The notes under the pieces were generated by a model that searched no databases, had not been told where the DNA came from, and saw nothing but the letters and a program-made list of their open reading frames with translations. A stretch of 41,663 nucleotides of DNA from Planctomycetaceae bacterium (GTDB lineage Bacteria > Planctomycetota > Planctomycetia > Planctomycetales > Planctomycetaceae), in assembly GCA_021732995.1 (NCBI GenBank), contig JAKFWA010000061.1, positions 1 through 41,663 on the forward strand. Reading direction: 5' to 3'. Numbering within the stretch: the first letter of the stretch is position 1; the number at the start of each line of letters is the position of its first letter. This document shows, one piece after another, positions 7,957 through 17,054 of this stretch. The translations under genes and the position numbers were made by a program.

Positions 7957-8889
7957 ATGAAAGTTAGTATTATTGGCGGCGGCGGACTGGTGGGTTCTTG
8001 CGCCGCGAGTTCTTTGCAGTATGGACGCATTGTCCGTGAGATCGCTCTGGTTGACGTGAATCAGGAACTGGCTGAAGGTCAGCAGTTGGACCTGCTGCAC
8101 GGCGCTTCGCTGATCAGCGATCAGAAGATTACGTTCGGCGGCACCGAGCACGTGAAGGACAGCGATGTCATCTGTATCACTGCTGGCCTGCGTCGCAAGC
8201 CGGATGAGAGTCGGCTGGATCTCATCAACCGCAATGTGGCTCTGTTCCGCGGCATTTTGGCCGACGTGAAGAAGCACGGGTATAAGAAGGACGCCATCGT
8301 CTTTGTGGTATCAAACCCCGTCGACGTGTTGACGTACCTGGCGATCAAGGAACTCGGCCTGCCACCTAGCCAGGTGATTGGTTTGGGGACGGTGCTGGAT
8401 ACCACTCGTCTTCGCAGCATGCTGGCTCAGCGGCTCGATGTTCCGCCGACTCAAGTGCAGGTCACCATCTTCGGTGAGCACGGTGATAGCATGGTTCCAA
8501 TTTGGTCCAACGCTCAAATCGCGGGCTTGCCACTCGAGAAGTTTCCGACGGTCACGAGCCAGTTGATCGCCGAAGTCGAGAAGAAGACTCGCGGTTCCGG
8601 TGCGGAAGTCATCAAAAAGAAGGGCGGCGCGGGCTTCGCGGTCGGTGCATCCATCGCCGACGTCATTCACAGCATCGCCCTGAATCAGCAACGCATTCTG
8701 CCGGTCTCGTCGCTGCAGAACGGGCTCTATGGTTTGAAGGACGTCGCGATCTCGGTGCCGACGGTGATGGGACGCCAAGGTGTGTTGGGTTGCATCGAAA
8801 TCGATCTGTGGCCCAAAGAGAAGATGGCCCTGCAGAACTCAGGCAAAGTGTTGCGCGAGACGATCGATAAGGTGCTGAGCACTAAGTAA
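7957..8889 (+). CDS. L-lactate/malate dehydrogenase family protein of the BMC locus
   Basis: 310-residue NAD-dependent 2-hydroxyacid dehydrogenase. The Rossmann start is GGGGLVGS (7-14), with D33 ending the second strand (NAD preference). Catalytic His175 is in GEHGDS, and the substrate-binding Arg86 and Arg151 are in the SRLDL and LDTTRLR motifs. At the residue that separates lactate from malate enzymes (Gln in TAG-x-x-Q-K-P) this protein has Arg80 (TAGLRRKP), as in malate dehydrogenases. In PVC-type BMCs this protein is proposed to reoxidise NADH by reducing lactaldehyde to 1,2-propanediol, so it may act on neither classic substrate. AAAAGGTGA precedes the ATG. I see no encapsulation tag. 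It is the last gene before a strong terminator. Confidence 0.92.
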   Translation: MKVSIIGGGGLVGSCAASSLQYGRIVREIALVDVNQELAEGQQLDLLHGASLISDQKITFGGTEHVKDSDVICITAGLRRKPDESRLDLINRNVALFRGILADVKKHGYKKDAIVFVVSNPVDVLTYLAIKELGLPPSQVIGLGTVLDTTRLRSMLAQRLDVPPTQVQVTIFGEHGDSMVPIWSNAQIAGLPLEKFPTVTSQLIAEVEKKTRGSGAEVIKKKGGAGFAVGASIADVIHSIALNQQRILPVSSLQNGLYGLKDVAISVPTVMGRQGVLGCIEIDLWPKEKMALQNSGKVLRETIDKVLSTK

Positions 8890-8917
8890 GCGTCTCACGC
8901 CGGCTGTATGATTTACG

Positions 8918-8968
8918 AAGCGGAGCGATGAACTCGGTGACGAGTTTCGTCGCTCCGCTTTGTCTTTT
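8918..8968 (+). terminator. Rho-independent terminator of the BMC operon
   Basis: A long stem-loop begins AAGCGGAGCGA and closes TCGCTCCGCTT. An inner ACTC/GAGT stem and a short loop lie between the arms, and TGTCTTTT follows. It lies 29 bases after the dehydrogenase stop and marks the operon end. Confidence 0.85.
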
Positions 8969-9001
8969 GCGGCTGTGATCTCGTAACGGGTGGCAGCGAT
9001 C

Positions 9002-9049
9002 GCCCCTCACCCCCGACCTCTCTCCCCCCAGCGCAGGGCGAGGGGAGCG
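9002..9049. repeat. Dispersed G/C-rich palindromic repeat, copy 2
   Basis: GCCCCTCACCCCCGACC... on the left faces CAGGGCGAGGGGAGCG on the right. This is the same family as the copies at 1, 31777, 34528 and 41651. It fills the space between the BMC terminator and the sulfatase 3' end. Confidence 0.65.
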
Positions 9050-9096
9050 ATGAGATTCGCGCGTGGGTCGTGCAGTTCCGCATTGTGTAGTTTGTA

Positions 9097-10566
9097 CTAC
9101 TCAACGCGGCCTACGGCGCGGGTTCCGGTGCCGACGCGTTTGGTCATGGTGTCGCCCAAGTCTGCTCGGGCGGTTTCGGCGAGTTGCTTCAGGCGGGCGA
9201 CGATGTCTGGATGATCGGCGGCAACATTCTTGGATTCGCTGATGTCCGTTCGCAGGTTGAAGAGCGACTCTTCGATGTTCGCGACTCGATAACCGTGCCG
9301 GCTGGCGATACCGGTGAGGCCGGACTTCTGCATCGATTGTGGCTTCATGTTGGCGAAGTTCGCGGGCTTGCCGTCCAGCCCCGGCGGGCCGTCCACGGTC
9401 AGATACTCGTGGGGGAAGTGCAATTTCCAGTCGCCGCTGCGAACGGCTTGCAGTTCTTCAGCGGCGTAGAAGTAATATGAGTCGTGCGGGGATTTCGCAT
9501 CCGCTTGCCCGGACATGAGCGGCCAGATGTCGAGGCCGTCGATGCGATGTGTCGGCAGCGTTGCTCCGATCAGTTTCGCGACCGTCGGGACGAAGTCGAT
9601 TGTCGCGGCGACCTCGGTACATGTTACTCCTGCGGGGATCTGGCCGGGCCAGCGCATGAGGCATGGGACTCGCATGCCGCCTTCAAATGTCGTGAGCTTG
9701 CCCTCACGCAACTTGCCCGCCGAACCTGCATGAGCCCCGTATGACAGGAAGGGGCCGTTGTCGGTGGCAAAGATGACCAGAGTATTCTCCGTGAGCTTGA
9801 GCCGGTCCAGCGTGTTGAGGATCTCGCCAACGGACCAGTCCAGCTCTTCGACCACGTCTCCATACAGACCGCGCTTCGATCGGCCTTTGTAAGTTTCCGA
9901 GGCGAAGATCGGGACGTGCGGCATGACATGCGGCACATACAGAAAGAACGGCTGATCGCGATGCTGTTCGATAAACGCGGTGGCTCGCGCTGTGAATTGT
10001 CGAGTGAATGTGGACTGGTCAGGCTCTTCCGCGACGACCTTGTTGCCATCGATCAAAGGCAATGCGGGAATGTCCTTCACAACCGGGTGCTTGCGGCCGT
10101 TGTCGTTGGAATATGGCAGCCCCAGGAACTGTTGAAAGCCATTCTGCAGCGGCAGGAACTGAGGGCGATGTCCGAGGTGCCACTTGCCGAAGATGGCCGT
10201 GGCATACCCGCGCGAGCGACACAGTTCGGGGAGTAGCACTTCATCCGGGTGAATGCCCACGTTGCTCTGATGGTTGAGCGCACCGTGCAGACCGACTCGA
10301 TTGGCGTAGCAGCCAGTCATCAGTGCCGCACGCGACGCCGTGCAGACCGCCTGACTGACATAGAAGTCTGTAAATCGCATGCCCTCGCGTGCCAGCCGGT
10401 CGATCTGCGGGGTCTTGATATCCGTCGCCCCGAAGCAACCGACATCTCCGTAGCCTTGATCGTCCGTGAAGATGAGCACGATGTTGGGCTGAGCAACACG
10501 CTCGGCGGCGGTTACCGTTCCGAGGCAAGACATCAGCAGAGCCAGGCAAGTCCAGAGAATCCGCAT
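9097..10566 (-). CDS. Secreted S1-type (arylsulfatase-like) sulfatase
   Basis: 489-residue sulfatase of the alkaline-phosphatase fold. A Sec signal peptide covers about residues 1-21 (MRILWTCLALLMSCLGTVTA). Metal ligands D35 and D36 lie in FTDDQGYGDVG. Cys75 in CTASR-x-x-x-x-TG is the formylglycine precursor motif, which needs an FGE-type maturase. Further family landmarks are FGKWHLGH, and FATDNGP in the mid-region. It is expected to hydrolyse sulfate esters of polysaccharides outside the cytoplasm. It is convergent with the BMC operon, which suggests, but does not prove, a role in processing sulfated fucans whose fucose feeds the compartment. The substrate cannot be read from the sequence. 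Confidence 0.95.
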   Translation of the reverse strand: MRILWTCLALLMSCLGTVTAAERVAQPNIVLIFTDDQGYGDVGCFGATDIKTPQIDRLAREGMRFTDFYVSQAVCTASRAALMTGCYANRVGLHGALNHQSNVGIHPDEVLLPELCRSRGYATAIFGKWHLGHRPQFLPLQNGFQQFLGLPYSNDNGRKHPVVKDIPALPLIDGNKVVAEEPDQSTFTRQFTARATAFIEQHRDQPFFLYVPHVMPHVPIFASETYKGRSKRGLYGDVVEELDWSVGEILNTLDRLKLTENTLVIFATDNGPFLSYGAHAGSAGKLREGKLTTFEGGMRVPCLMRWPGQIPAGVTCTEVAATIDFVPTVAKLIGATLPTHRIDGLDIWPLMSGQADAKSPHDSYYFYAAEELQAVRSGDWKLHFPHEYLTVDGPPGLDGKPANFANMKPQSMQKSGLTGIASRHGYRVANIEESLFNLRTDISESKNVAADHPDIVARLKQLAETARADLGDTMTKRVGTGTRAVGRVE

Positions 10567-10701
10567 GCGTGCCGTCCTTCGCTCTTGAGCGTCGAGTTCG
10601 GATTCGCGTCGTCAAAGAGCGAACCACATTGAAGGGACGATTATCGAGCTTGCCGCCAGGCGGCACCAGCAAGCTGAGTTCCGAAGCGGGATTGACGGTT
10701 G

Positions 10702-10735
10702 CTGAAGTCGCGAGACTTCAGAGTGGCTGAACTCT
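10702..10735. repeat. Double-hairpin REP-like element
   Basis: CTGAAGTC-GCGA-GACTTCAG is a perfect 8-bp stem. It is followed immediately by AGAGT-GGCTGA-ACTCT, a second short stem. It lies between the sulfatase start and the fliD end with no T-run, so it looks like a REP-type palindrome rather than a terminator. The rest of 10567-10775 shows no gene. Confidence 0.5.
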
Positions 10736-10775
10736 CACGAGGCCGACTGCGGGTCATTTCAGCTCGGATCAATCC

Positions 10776-13493
10776 CTAGCTTGACCTGGCCGAGAGCGCC
10801 GTCAGTGCGTTCTGCTGGTTCTGGACCCGGCTGATCGCGGATTCCATGTTGATGAACTGGCGCAGAAGTCGCTCCTTACGAAGCACCAGCCGCGTGTCGA
10901 TCTGGTCCACTCGATCCTGCAGGTTGGTGAGGGTGCTGTCGAGCGACGTCTTCTGCAGCTTGAAGACGCCATCAACGACGTCTGTCAGGGACTTCAGCGT
11001 GTCGTTCAGCTTCTTGCCCGCGCCACTGGTGGTATCGGTAAAGAAGGTCTTGATCGCCGCGGGATTGTCGGTAGCGACTTTGTCGTAGGTGGCTTCGTCA
11101 AACGTCAGCTTGCCGCCGGTGGTGAAACGGACTCCCAGATCGGTCAGCGACTTCACCGCGTTGGTACTGCCGAAATAGGTTTTCGAGATCGCGGACGTCA
11201 GCCGATTGCGAACATTCAGAACAATGCTCTGACCCTGCAGCGCGCCGCGTTTTGTCGTATCGGGGTCGAACTTGGAAAGTTCTGCCGACTTATCCACATA
11301 CGCATTGAAGGCCTGCACGAAACTCTTCAATGACTGCCTGGCGGTGTCGGTGTTCTGGGCTACGTTGACTTGCGAGATGGTTGTGCCAACTGCTTTCGCC
11401 GTGACATCGATACCGGTGACGACTTCATCGAACTGATTGTTGGACGACGCCACCAGGTACGACGAAGCTGTGCTACTGCCCACCTGCAAGAGTGCGTCTT
11501 CAGCGTTATTGGTAACGGTCAGCCCCAAGTCGATGTTGCCGGTATCAATGATGAACTTGTTGGCCGTGCCGGTTTCTTTCGACGCCAGTTGCAGGCGGTA
11601 GGGATTGAACGCCGCACCATCACGAATGACGGCAGCGGAGAGATCCTTCGTAGCGGAACTGATCTTGGTCGCCAGCGTCGCCAGCGTGTCAGTCGCTGAG
11701 ACATCGATCGTCGTCTGCAGACGGCTGTTGATCACCTGATTGCCACCGTCTTGTGTCGCTGAGCCGAGAATGCGCAGGTCTTCCGCACTGCTACCAGTAA
11801 TTTCCTGAACGCGCAGAGTGCCGGTGCCACCTGCTTCATCGACGATACGAAAACCGTCGCCGGTGTCGTTGAGTTCCGCTCGAACCTGCACCTGCGATGT
11901 CGCGTTGATTCGCACCAGCAGGTCGCCCAGTGTCTTCACGCTGCTGGTCACCGAGATCGATGCCTGATTGCCGGCCGAATCAACGATCAGGAACGAACCG
12001 GTCTCAACAGCGCCCCCATCCGGCGCGTAGTTCTCGAGTGAAGACTTCTCGTTCAAGTGCCGGAAAGCGAGGTTGCCTGACGAAGCAGTGTTCGTCGCCG
12101 CGTTGACCGCGATGCCGAGGTTCGCGGCTGTCGTACCGCCCCCGACGTCCGCAATGATGAGGTTGCTCGTTGTCGCGCCTGAGGTATCAACTACCTCAAT
12201 GCCTGTGCCGAGCTTGTTGAGCCGGGCCGTCAGGGCCAGTTCGGTGCCGCTGTTGCTCGCCGAGTTGATCGCGGTGATGACTTCGTCCAGAGACGAAGCC
12301 TGCGACAGATCAACGGTTGCCGTGAGTCCGTTGCGATCCGTCAGCGAGATCTGTCCCGGCGTTGTGATACCGCGGCCGCCGCGCAGATTTCTCAGCAACC
12401 GCGATCCAATCCCGGCCAGCAGTTTGTCGCCTGTCAGCACATTACCGACGGTCGCGTTGTCGAGTCCCAGGGAGTTGACAACCGCCGCACCATTCAGGTC
12501 GGAGACGCCGAACGTCCCCACGCCCGTCGTATTATCGGTGAGTACCAGTCGCCCGTTGGTCAGCGCGGCGGTCAACTTACCACTGTTTCCCGAGTGGTTG
12601 TTGATCGCGTTGACGACGTCATTCAGGTTGGAAAGATTGTCAAAGTTGATATCGATATTGGTCGCATCAGCGAGCGAGATGCGCAGGTCATTCTGATCAA
12701 CTGTATTGGAGAGCTGGTTGCCGTCGTTGAGCTGATCAAAGCTGAAGTCGCCAGTGAGGTAGTAGACATCGTCGCCCGTGAGCTTCGCGCTGCTGACTGA
12801 CTTGCGCAAGCCCAGATCCTGAGCCGTTCGCCCGCTGCCGATGTCCTGCACAATGAGATTGGAAGCCGAACTGCCTGAGGTATCTTCCAGGATCAGACGT
12901 CCGCCTTCCGTGTGTGCCCTGACGGCCACATTGGATTGCTCGTTAATAGCCGCGAGCACGTCGTCGACGGAATAGGCGTTCGAGAGATCGATCGTTGTGG
13001 TCGCTCCCGCACGATCGGTCACGCGAATCGAGCCTCGCTGAATTCCCGCGCCACCGTTGAGATTGCTCAAGCGAGTGACCGAAGCCAGTTCGCCGCCTTG
13101 CGAAATGGTGATCGTACCTTCGCCGACAAGCTGCTTGTCGGAATTGGCAAACCCTTTCGAGACGCGTTGCTCGGCCGTCGCCAGTTGCAGAGTCTTGAAA
13201 CCGAAGTCGCCCAGTTGGGCGGTTGAGACCGCACTGACACCGACCTGAGCCGGGTCAGAGTTCGTCACCTTCGTGCTGTTGAAGATGGATGTGGTGCTTA
13301 GTTGCGTGATGGAAGCCGTCAGCGCCAAGACGTTGGCTTCGAGCGTTTCCACGCCAGTCTTCACGGCCTTGAAGCCGCTGATGCGTGTTTCCAGACGCTT
13401 GGCTGGGGCGCGCGCCACCTCGATCAACTGGTCCGTCAGAGTCCCAAAGTCGATGCCGCTGAAGAGTCCCGTCGTTGTCCGCACGCCTGACAT
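10776..13493 (-). CDS. fliD: Flagellar filament cap protein FliD (hook-associated protein 2), enlarged
   Basis: Caps the growing flagellar filament and helps fold flagellin. The start at 13493 (MSGVRTTTGLFSGIDFGTL) is chosen because GGAG lies 8 bases upstream and the FliD N-terminus begins there; the open frame runs 21 residues further to 13556 without a ribosome site. The N-terminal FliD domain covers about 1-110. The C-terminal FliD domain covers about 640-905 and ends in a coiled coil (DRVDQIDTRLVLRKERLLRQ). Between them are about five flagellin-hook-IN-like repeats, each with a T-x-D-L-S / V-D-D-V-L-x-A-I-N type strand-helix unit. The 905 residues are well above the more usual 450-650. 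No other flagellar gene is in the window. Confidence 0.9.
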   Translation of the reverse strand: MSGVRTTTGLFSGIDFGTLTDQLIEVARAPAKRLETRISGFKAVKTGVETLEANVLALTASITQLSTTSIFNSTKVTNSDPAQVGVSAVSTAQLGDFGFKTLQLATAEQRVSKGFANSDKQLVGEGTITISQGGELASVTRLSNLNGGAGIQRGSIRVTDRAGATTTIDLSNAYSVDDVLAAINEQSNVAVRAHTEGGRLILEDTSGSSASNLIVQDIGSGRTAQDLGLRKSVSSAKLTGDDVYYLTGDFSFDQLNDGNQLSNTVDQNDLRISLADATNIDINFDNLSNLNDVVNAINNHSGNSGKLTAALTNGRLVLTDNTTGVGTFGVSDLNGAAVVNSLGLDNATVGNVLTGDKLLAGIGSRLLRNLRGGRGITTPGQISLTDRNGLTATVDLSQASSLDEVITAINSASNSGTELALTARLNKLGTGIEVVDTSGATTSNLIIADVGGGTTAANLGIAVNAATNTASSGNLAFRHLNEKSSLENYAPDGGAVETGSFLIVDSAGNQASISVTSSVKTLGDLLVRINATSQVQVRAELNDTGDGFRIVDEAGGTGTLRVQEITGSSAEDLRILGSATQDGGNQVINSRLQTTIDVSATDTLATLATKISSATKDLSAAVIRDGAAFNPYRLQLASKETGTANKFIIDTGNIDLGLTVTNNAEDALLQVGSSTASSYLVASSNNQFDEVVTGIDVTAKAVGTTISQVNVAQNTDTARQSLKSFVQAFNAYVDKSAELSKFDPDTTKRGALQGQSIVLNVRNRLTSAISKTYFGSTNAVKSLTDLGVRFTTGGKLTFDEATYDKVATDNPAAIKTFFTDTTSGAGKKLNDTLKSLTDVVDGVFKLQKTSLDSTLTNLQDRVDQIDTRLVLRKERLLRQFINMESAISRVQNQQNALTALSARSS

Positions 13494-13774
13494 TACCACT
13501 TCTCCTGCGCGCACTGCGCCCGTCGGCAGTTCGCGCTCAGAGAAATTATCGGTCATGCGGAATCAAACGCTGGACCGCGACCTTGCGCATTCGACAGTTC
13601 AGAGGGGCACCGCAGGACCTGTACAGCCCGCAAGGTTTCTCACGAAGTCACTCAGCCTGCCGAGCGGCATTTGAATACGGGGCACTGCAGCTTTCTCTCC
13701 CTCCCGTTCTGCGGCAGATGCCTCCCCGTCGCTGGGACGGGAAACTGGCCGGTGCTGTCGCTTCGAGGGTTGTG

Positions 13775-14200
13775 TTACTCCGCTGACGCTTGACCACTGC
13801 CGGTTTGGCCGGGGATCAGCTTGTCAAGAATGCCGTTCACGAACGTGCCGGAGTTCTCGGTGCCAAAGAGCTTCGCGATCTCGATGGATTCATTGAGCAC
13901 AACGGGCGCGGGCGTGTTGAGCTTCGTCATCTCGAACAGGCCCATGCGGATCACGTTGCGGTCGGTAGGCGTCATGCGCGACAGCCGCCAGTTGTGAGCG
14001 ATCGCCTGAATCTGTGCATCGAGCTGATCGAGGTTCGTCACCGTGCCGTCGTAGAGGTCCCAGGCGAACTCGCGCAGTTCGGCGTCTTCAACCAGCTCAG
14101 CCAACATCTCGGTGACGGCTTGCGGAGCGACCTCGGGGTGCAGGTCTTTCTGGTAGAGCAGCTTCAGTGCGGCGATGCGGCCTTCTCGTCGTCGTGCCAT
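13775..14200 (-). CDS. nusB: Transcription antitermination factor NusB
   Basis: All-helical NusB, which with NusE (S10) binds boxA RNA for rRNA antitermination. From the ATG at 14200 it is 141 residues; a TTG six codons upstream is less likely. Family landmarks are MARRREGRIAALKLLYQKDL at the N-terminus, the R-x-x-P-x-D-R-N-V-I-R-M-G segment (TPTDRNVIRMGLFEM), and VVLNESIEIAKLFGTENSGTFVNGILD near the end. It lies 78 bases downstream of ribH on the same strand, a common bacterial pairing. Confidence 0.95.
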   Translation of the reverse strand: MARRREGRIAALKLLYQKDLHPEVAPQAVTEMLAELVEDAELREFAWDLYDGTVTNLDQLDAQIQAIAHNWRLSRMTPTDRNVIRMGLFEMTKLNTPAPVVLNESIEIAKLFGTENSGTFVNGILDKLIPGQTGSGQASAE

Positions 14201-14253
14201 GTCAGTTCGAAATCTCAAAAGTCGGGGATCAGGGGCGAGGTCTTCGTTAGTCT

Positions 14254-14273
14254 CGGGGGATTGACATCCCCCG
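14254..14273. repeat. Perfect short hairpin between ribH and nusB
   Basis: CGGGGGAT-TGAC-ATCCCCCG is an 8-bp perfect stem with a 4-base loop, starting 6 bases after the ribH stop. There is no T-run, so I read it as a small palindromic repeat or mRNA-processing/attenuation hairpin rather than an intrinsic terminator. Confidence 0.5.
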
Positions 14274-14278
14274 CTCGC

Positions 14279-14746
14279 CTAAGAAATCTGTTTCAGCACG
14301 TCGATCATCTCGATCGCGGCGAGTGCCGCCTCATGCCCCTTGTTGCCCGCTTTGCCGCCGGCGCGGTCAATGGCTTGTTCCATCGACTGGCAGGTCAACA
14401 CGCCGAACAACACCGGGATGCCGCTGCTTTGACTGGCGCGTGCTATACCGCCTGCAACCTGATTGTTGATGTATTGATCGTGCGTCGTCTGCCCCGCGAT
14501 GACGGCTCCCAGACAGATGACCGCCGCGTACTTGCCCGAGTGCGCCAGCTTGTCAGCCGCCAGCGGAATCTCGAACGCGCCGGGGACATGCACGATGGTG
14601 AGCAGGTCCTCGTTGCCGCCGTGTCGACGAATGGTGTCGACCGCACCTTCCAGCAATCGCGACGTGATCATGTCGTTGAACCGCGACACAACAATCGCGA
14701 TCGCTTCATCTTTCAGCAGCAGTCGGCCTTCAATGCGAGTGGGCAT
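14279..14746 (-). CDS. ribH: 6,7-dimethyl-8-ribityllumazine synthase
   Basis: Condenses 5-amino-6-ribitylamino-uracil with 3,4-dihydroxy-2-butanone 4-phosphate, the penultimate riboflavin step. It assembles as pentamers or 60-mers. It has 155 residues. Landmarks are SRFN (21-24), [11 protein letters not shown] (54-64), [16 protein letters not shown] with the catalytic His89, FGVLTCQ, and [12 protein letters not shown] near the end. The usual AVIRG reads AVIAG here, a small departure. The ATG at 14746 is the only sensible start. It is followed by nusB on the same strand. Confidence 0.96.
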   Translation of the reverse strand: MPTRIEGRLLLKDEAIAIVVSRFNDMITSRLLEGAVDTIRRHGGNEDLLTIVHVPGAFEIPLAADKLAHSGKYAAVICLGAVIAGQTTHDQYINNQVAGGIARASQSSGIPVLFGVLTCQSMEQAIDRAGGKAGNKGHEAALAAIEMIDVLKQIS

Positions 14747-14814
14747 GGGTGATCAAATAAATTCGGGATCAGAAGAAACGGGACGACGTTCAGACGACGC
14801 TCGACTGTTGTGGC

Positions 14815-16245
14815 TTAGCCGAGGTTCATCGTCATGAGGAACTCTTCGTTGGTTTTGGTCTTGCGCAGCTTGCTGGTGAGCAGTTCCATCGCGTCGCCGG
14901 GGTTCATGTCGTTGAGGACTCGGCGCAGCAGCCAGACACGCTTCAGTTCGTCCGGGGTCATCAACAGTTCTTCGCGGCGGGTGCCCGAGCGGTTTACGTC
15001 GATGGCGGGCCAGATGCGCTTCTCAACGAGGCGGCGGTCCAGCACGAGTTCGGTGTTACCGGTGCCTTTGAATTCCTCGAAGATGACGTCGTCCATCTTG
15101 CTGCCGGTGTCGACCAGAGCGGTCGCCACGATGGTCAGGCTGCCGCCGTCCTCAACATTGCGAGCCGCACCGAAGAACCGCTTGGGATGCTGCAACGCAT
15201 TGGCGTCCACACCACCTGTCAGCACTTTGCCGGAGTGAGGACATTCCGCGTTCCAGGCGCGGGCCAGACGCGTGATGGAATCGAGGAAGATCACGACGTC
15301 GTGACCATACTCAACCATGCGTTTAGCCTTTTCGATGACCATTTCCGAGACCTGAATGTGACGGCTCGGCGGTTCATCGAAGGTGCTGCTGACGACTTCG
15401 CAGTTCGTACCACGCACCTGACGTTCCATGTCCGTCACTTCTTCCGGACGTTCGTCGATCAACAGCACGATGACGTAGGCCTCGGGATGATTTTTCAGCA
15501 CGGCCTTGGCCATCTTCTGCAGCAGAATCGTCTTACCGGCTTTCGGCGGCGACACGATCAGGCCGCGCTGCCCCATACCGATTGGCGACAGCAGATCGAC
15601 GACGCGCGTATTGAATTCATCAGCGTCGGTTGAGAGCCGCAGCTTCTGTTCGGGATGCAGCGGTGTGAGATCGTCGAATGAAACCTTCTGAGTGACCAGA
15701 TTCGGATCCTGGCCGTTGATGGCTTCAACGCGCAGCAGGGCGAAGTAGCGTTCGTTTTCTTTCGGCGGACGAATCTGACCAGCAACGGTGGCTCCGGTCT
15801 TCAAGCCGAAGCGACGAATCTGGCTTGGCGAGACATAGATGTCATCCGGGCAAGGCAGGTAGTGGTAGTCCGGGCTGCGCAGGAAGCCGAAGCCGTCCGG
15901 CAGAATCTCGAGCGTGCCTTCGCCGAACATCAGCCCGTTGAGCTTCGTGCGCTCCTTCAGGATCTTGAAGATCAGGTCCTGCTTCTTGAGGCCGGTGTAT
16001 TCGACGATCTCCTCGCGACGCGCCAGCTCCATCAACTCCTTCATATTCATGCGCTGGAGTTGGGCGATATGCACTTCGCTGCCCTGCTTGATTTCCTCGT
16101 AGCGGGCATCGGCGGGGAACGAGACTTCGTCGTCGGGAATCTCTTCGTCCGGCGGCGGCAGTTCGTTCAATTGAGGTCGGGTATGACGATTACCGGGGTC
16201 CATCCGACTGGATGAACCGGACTGGTTCCAATCGTGCTGTGCCAT
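14815..16245 (-). CDS. rho: Transcription termination factor Rho
   Basis: Hexameric RNA-dependent ATPase that ends transcription. About 476 residues from the ATG at 16245 (MAQHDWNQ). The open frame continues to an ATG at 16374 that overlaps the coaE stop (TGATG), but the extra 43 residues look like translated spacer. A disordered N-terminal segment (to about 45) is followed by the Rho-N helix region ([13 protein letters not shown]...[16 protein letters not shown]). The RNA-binding cold-shock-like domain ([18 protein letters not shown]) comes next. The ATPase has a Walker [22 protein letters not shown], a Walker [15 protein letters not shown], the Q-loop [20 protein letters not shown], and the arginine-finger region. 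A full set of motifs is present. Confidence 0.96.
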   Translation of the reverse strand: MAQHDWNQSGSSSRMDPGNRHTRPQLNELPPPDEEIPDDEVSFPADARYEEIKQGSEVHIAQLQRMNMKELMELARREEIVEYTGLKKQDLIFKILKERTKLNGLMFGEGTLEILPDGFGFLRSPDYHYLPCPDDIYVSPSQIRRFGLKTGATVAGQIRPPKENERYFALLRVEAINGQDPNLVTQKVSFDDLTPLHPEQKLRLSTDADEFNTRVVDLLSPIGMGQRGLIVSPPKAGKTILLQKMAKAVLKNHPEAYVIVLLIDERPEEVTDMERQVRGTNCEVVSSTFDEPPSRHIQVSEMVIEKAKRMVEYGHDVVIFLDSITRLARAWNAECPHSGKVLTGGVDANALQHPKRFFGAARNVEDGGSLTIVATALVDTGSKMDDVIFEEFKGTGNTELVLDRRLVEKRIWPAIDVNRSGTRREELLMTPDELKRVWLLRRVLNDMNPGDAMELLTSKLRKTKTNEEFLMTMNLG

Positions 16246-16373
16246 GACTTGAAGTCCGAGGGAGTGCCGAATGGCGAAGGCGGGAAGAGAACAGGATGTG
16301 TGACGTGATTGCTCAGGGAGTGAATCTGCGGGACGAGAGTCTTTCGGAGCGGCCAACCCTGGCCCGGCGGACA

Positions 16374-17054
16374 TCAGTTGTCCTTTGATTTCATTCGCAT
16401 CCTGCTGATGAACTGCACCAGTTTGTGGACTCCATCCTCAAGCTGGCCTGAATTCTGAATCACCAGATCCGCCCGGCGACGTTTGTCTTCCAGACTGATC
16501 TGGCTGGCCTCGCGACGCCGGAGCTCATCTTCACTCCAGCCGCGCGAGTGAACTCGTGCGAGCCGCGTTTCGAAGGGTGTGTCCACGAAAACGATGGCGT
16601 CACAGAGATCATCCCAACCGGCTTCGAGCATCACGGCAGCGTCGAGGATGAGTACGTCTAACTCAGGATCGGCGTTGTCGATTTGCTGAACGAGTCGAGA
16701 CCGAATGGCAGGATGAACGATGGCGTTCAGATCCCGTCGGGCTTGTTGTTGCCACGCTTCCGTCCCGAAAACCTTTGCCGCCAAGGCTCGTCGATCGACG
16801 GCACCGGACGCGGAAAAGACTTCGTCACCGAAGCGTTGTTTTATTCGCTCTTGAATTTCCGGCTGGGTGAGGACTTCGTGTCCAGCCTTGTCGGCGTCGA
16901 GAACGAGTGTTTGGAGGGTTGTGGAGAGACTCTGAGCAATCGCACTTTTCCCGGACCCGATACCACCGAGGACTCCAATCACAGGGGGTTGAGGTCGCGA
17001 GGACACGCTGGCAGGAGGGGTGAGGGAGAGGGGCGGATGCTGGAGACGATCCAC
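16374..17054 (-). CDS. coaE: Dephospho-CoA kinase
   Basis: Last step of CoA synthesis: phosphorylates dephospho-CoA on the ribose 3'-OH. The P-loop is [11 protein letters not shown], followed by the D-A-D-K-A-G-H segment, HPAIRSRL, and [21 protein letters not shown]. The tail R-R-x-x-x-Q-x-x-x-x-x-K-x-x-x-A-D is usual for the family. The frame opens at a GTG at 17054 (226 residues), but its first 16 codons read through a dispersed repeat at 17013-17033. A GTG at 17006 (210 residues) is an equally good start. The stop overlaps a possible rho ATG by one base (TGATG), so coaE and rho may be coupled. Confidence 0.93.
   Translation of the reverse strand: MDRLQHPPLSLTPPASVSSRPQPPVIGVLGGIGSGKSAIAQSLSTTLQTLVLDADKAGHEVLTQPEIQERIKQRFGDEVFSASGAVDRRALAAKVFGTEAWQQQARRDLNAIVHPAIRSRLVQQIDNADPELDVLILDAAVMLEAGWDDLCDAIVFVDTPFETRLARVHSRGWSEDELRRREASQISLEDKRRRADLVIQNSGQLEDGVHKLVQFISRMRMKSKDN
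17013..17033. repeat. Fragment of the dispersed G/C-rich repeat
   Basis: AGGAGGGGTGAGGGAGAGGGG matches the arm of the repeat seen at 31777 and 34528. It lies inside the longest coaE frame, where it encodes the Pro/Leu/Ser residues before the true domain. This suggests that the coaE start is downstream of it. Confidence 0.45.

Noticed and set aside
10702..10735. Intrinsic terminator for fliD or the sulfatase
   Set aside because: The hairpins lack a T-run on either strand and lie upstream of the sulfatase start rather than after its stop.
12073..12696. 207-codon + strand frame inside fliD
   Set aside because: It is antisense to a clear FliD repeat region and its composition mirrors the fliD codon bias. 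No domain is recognisable.
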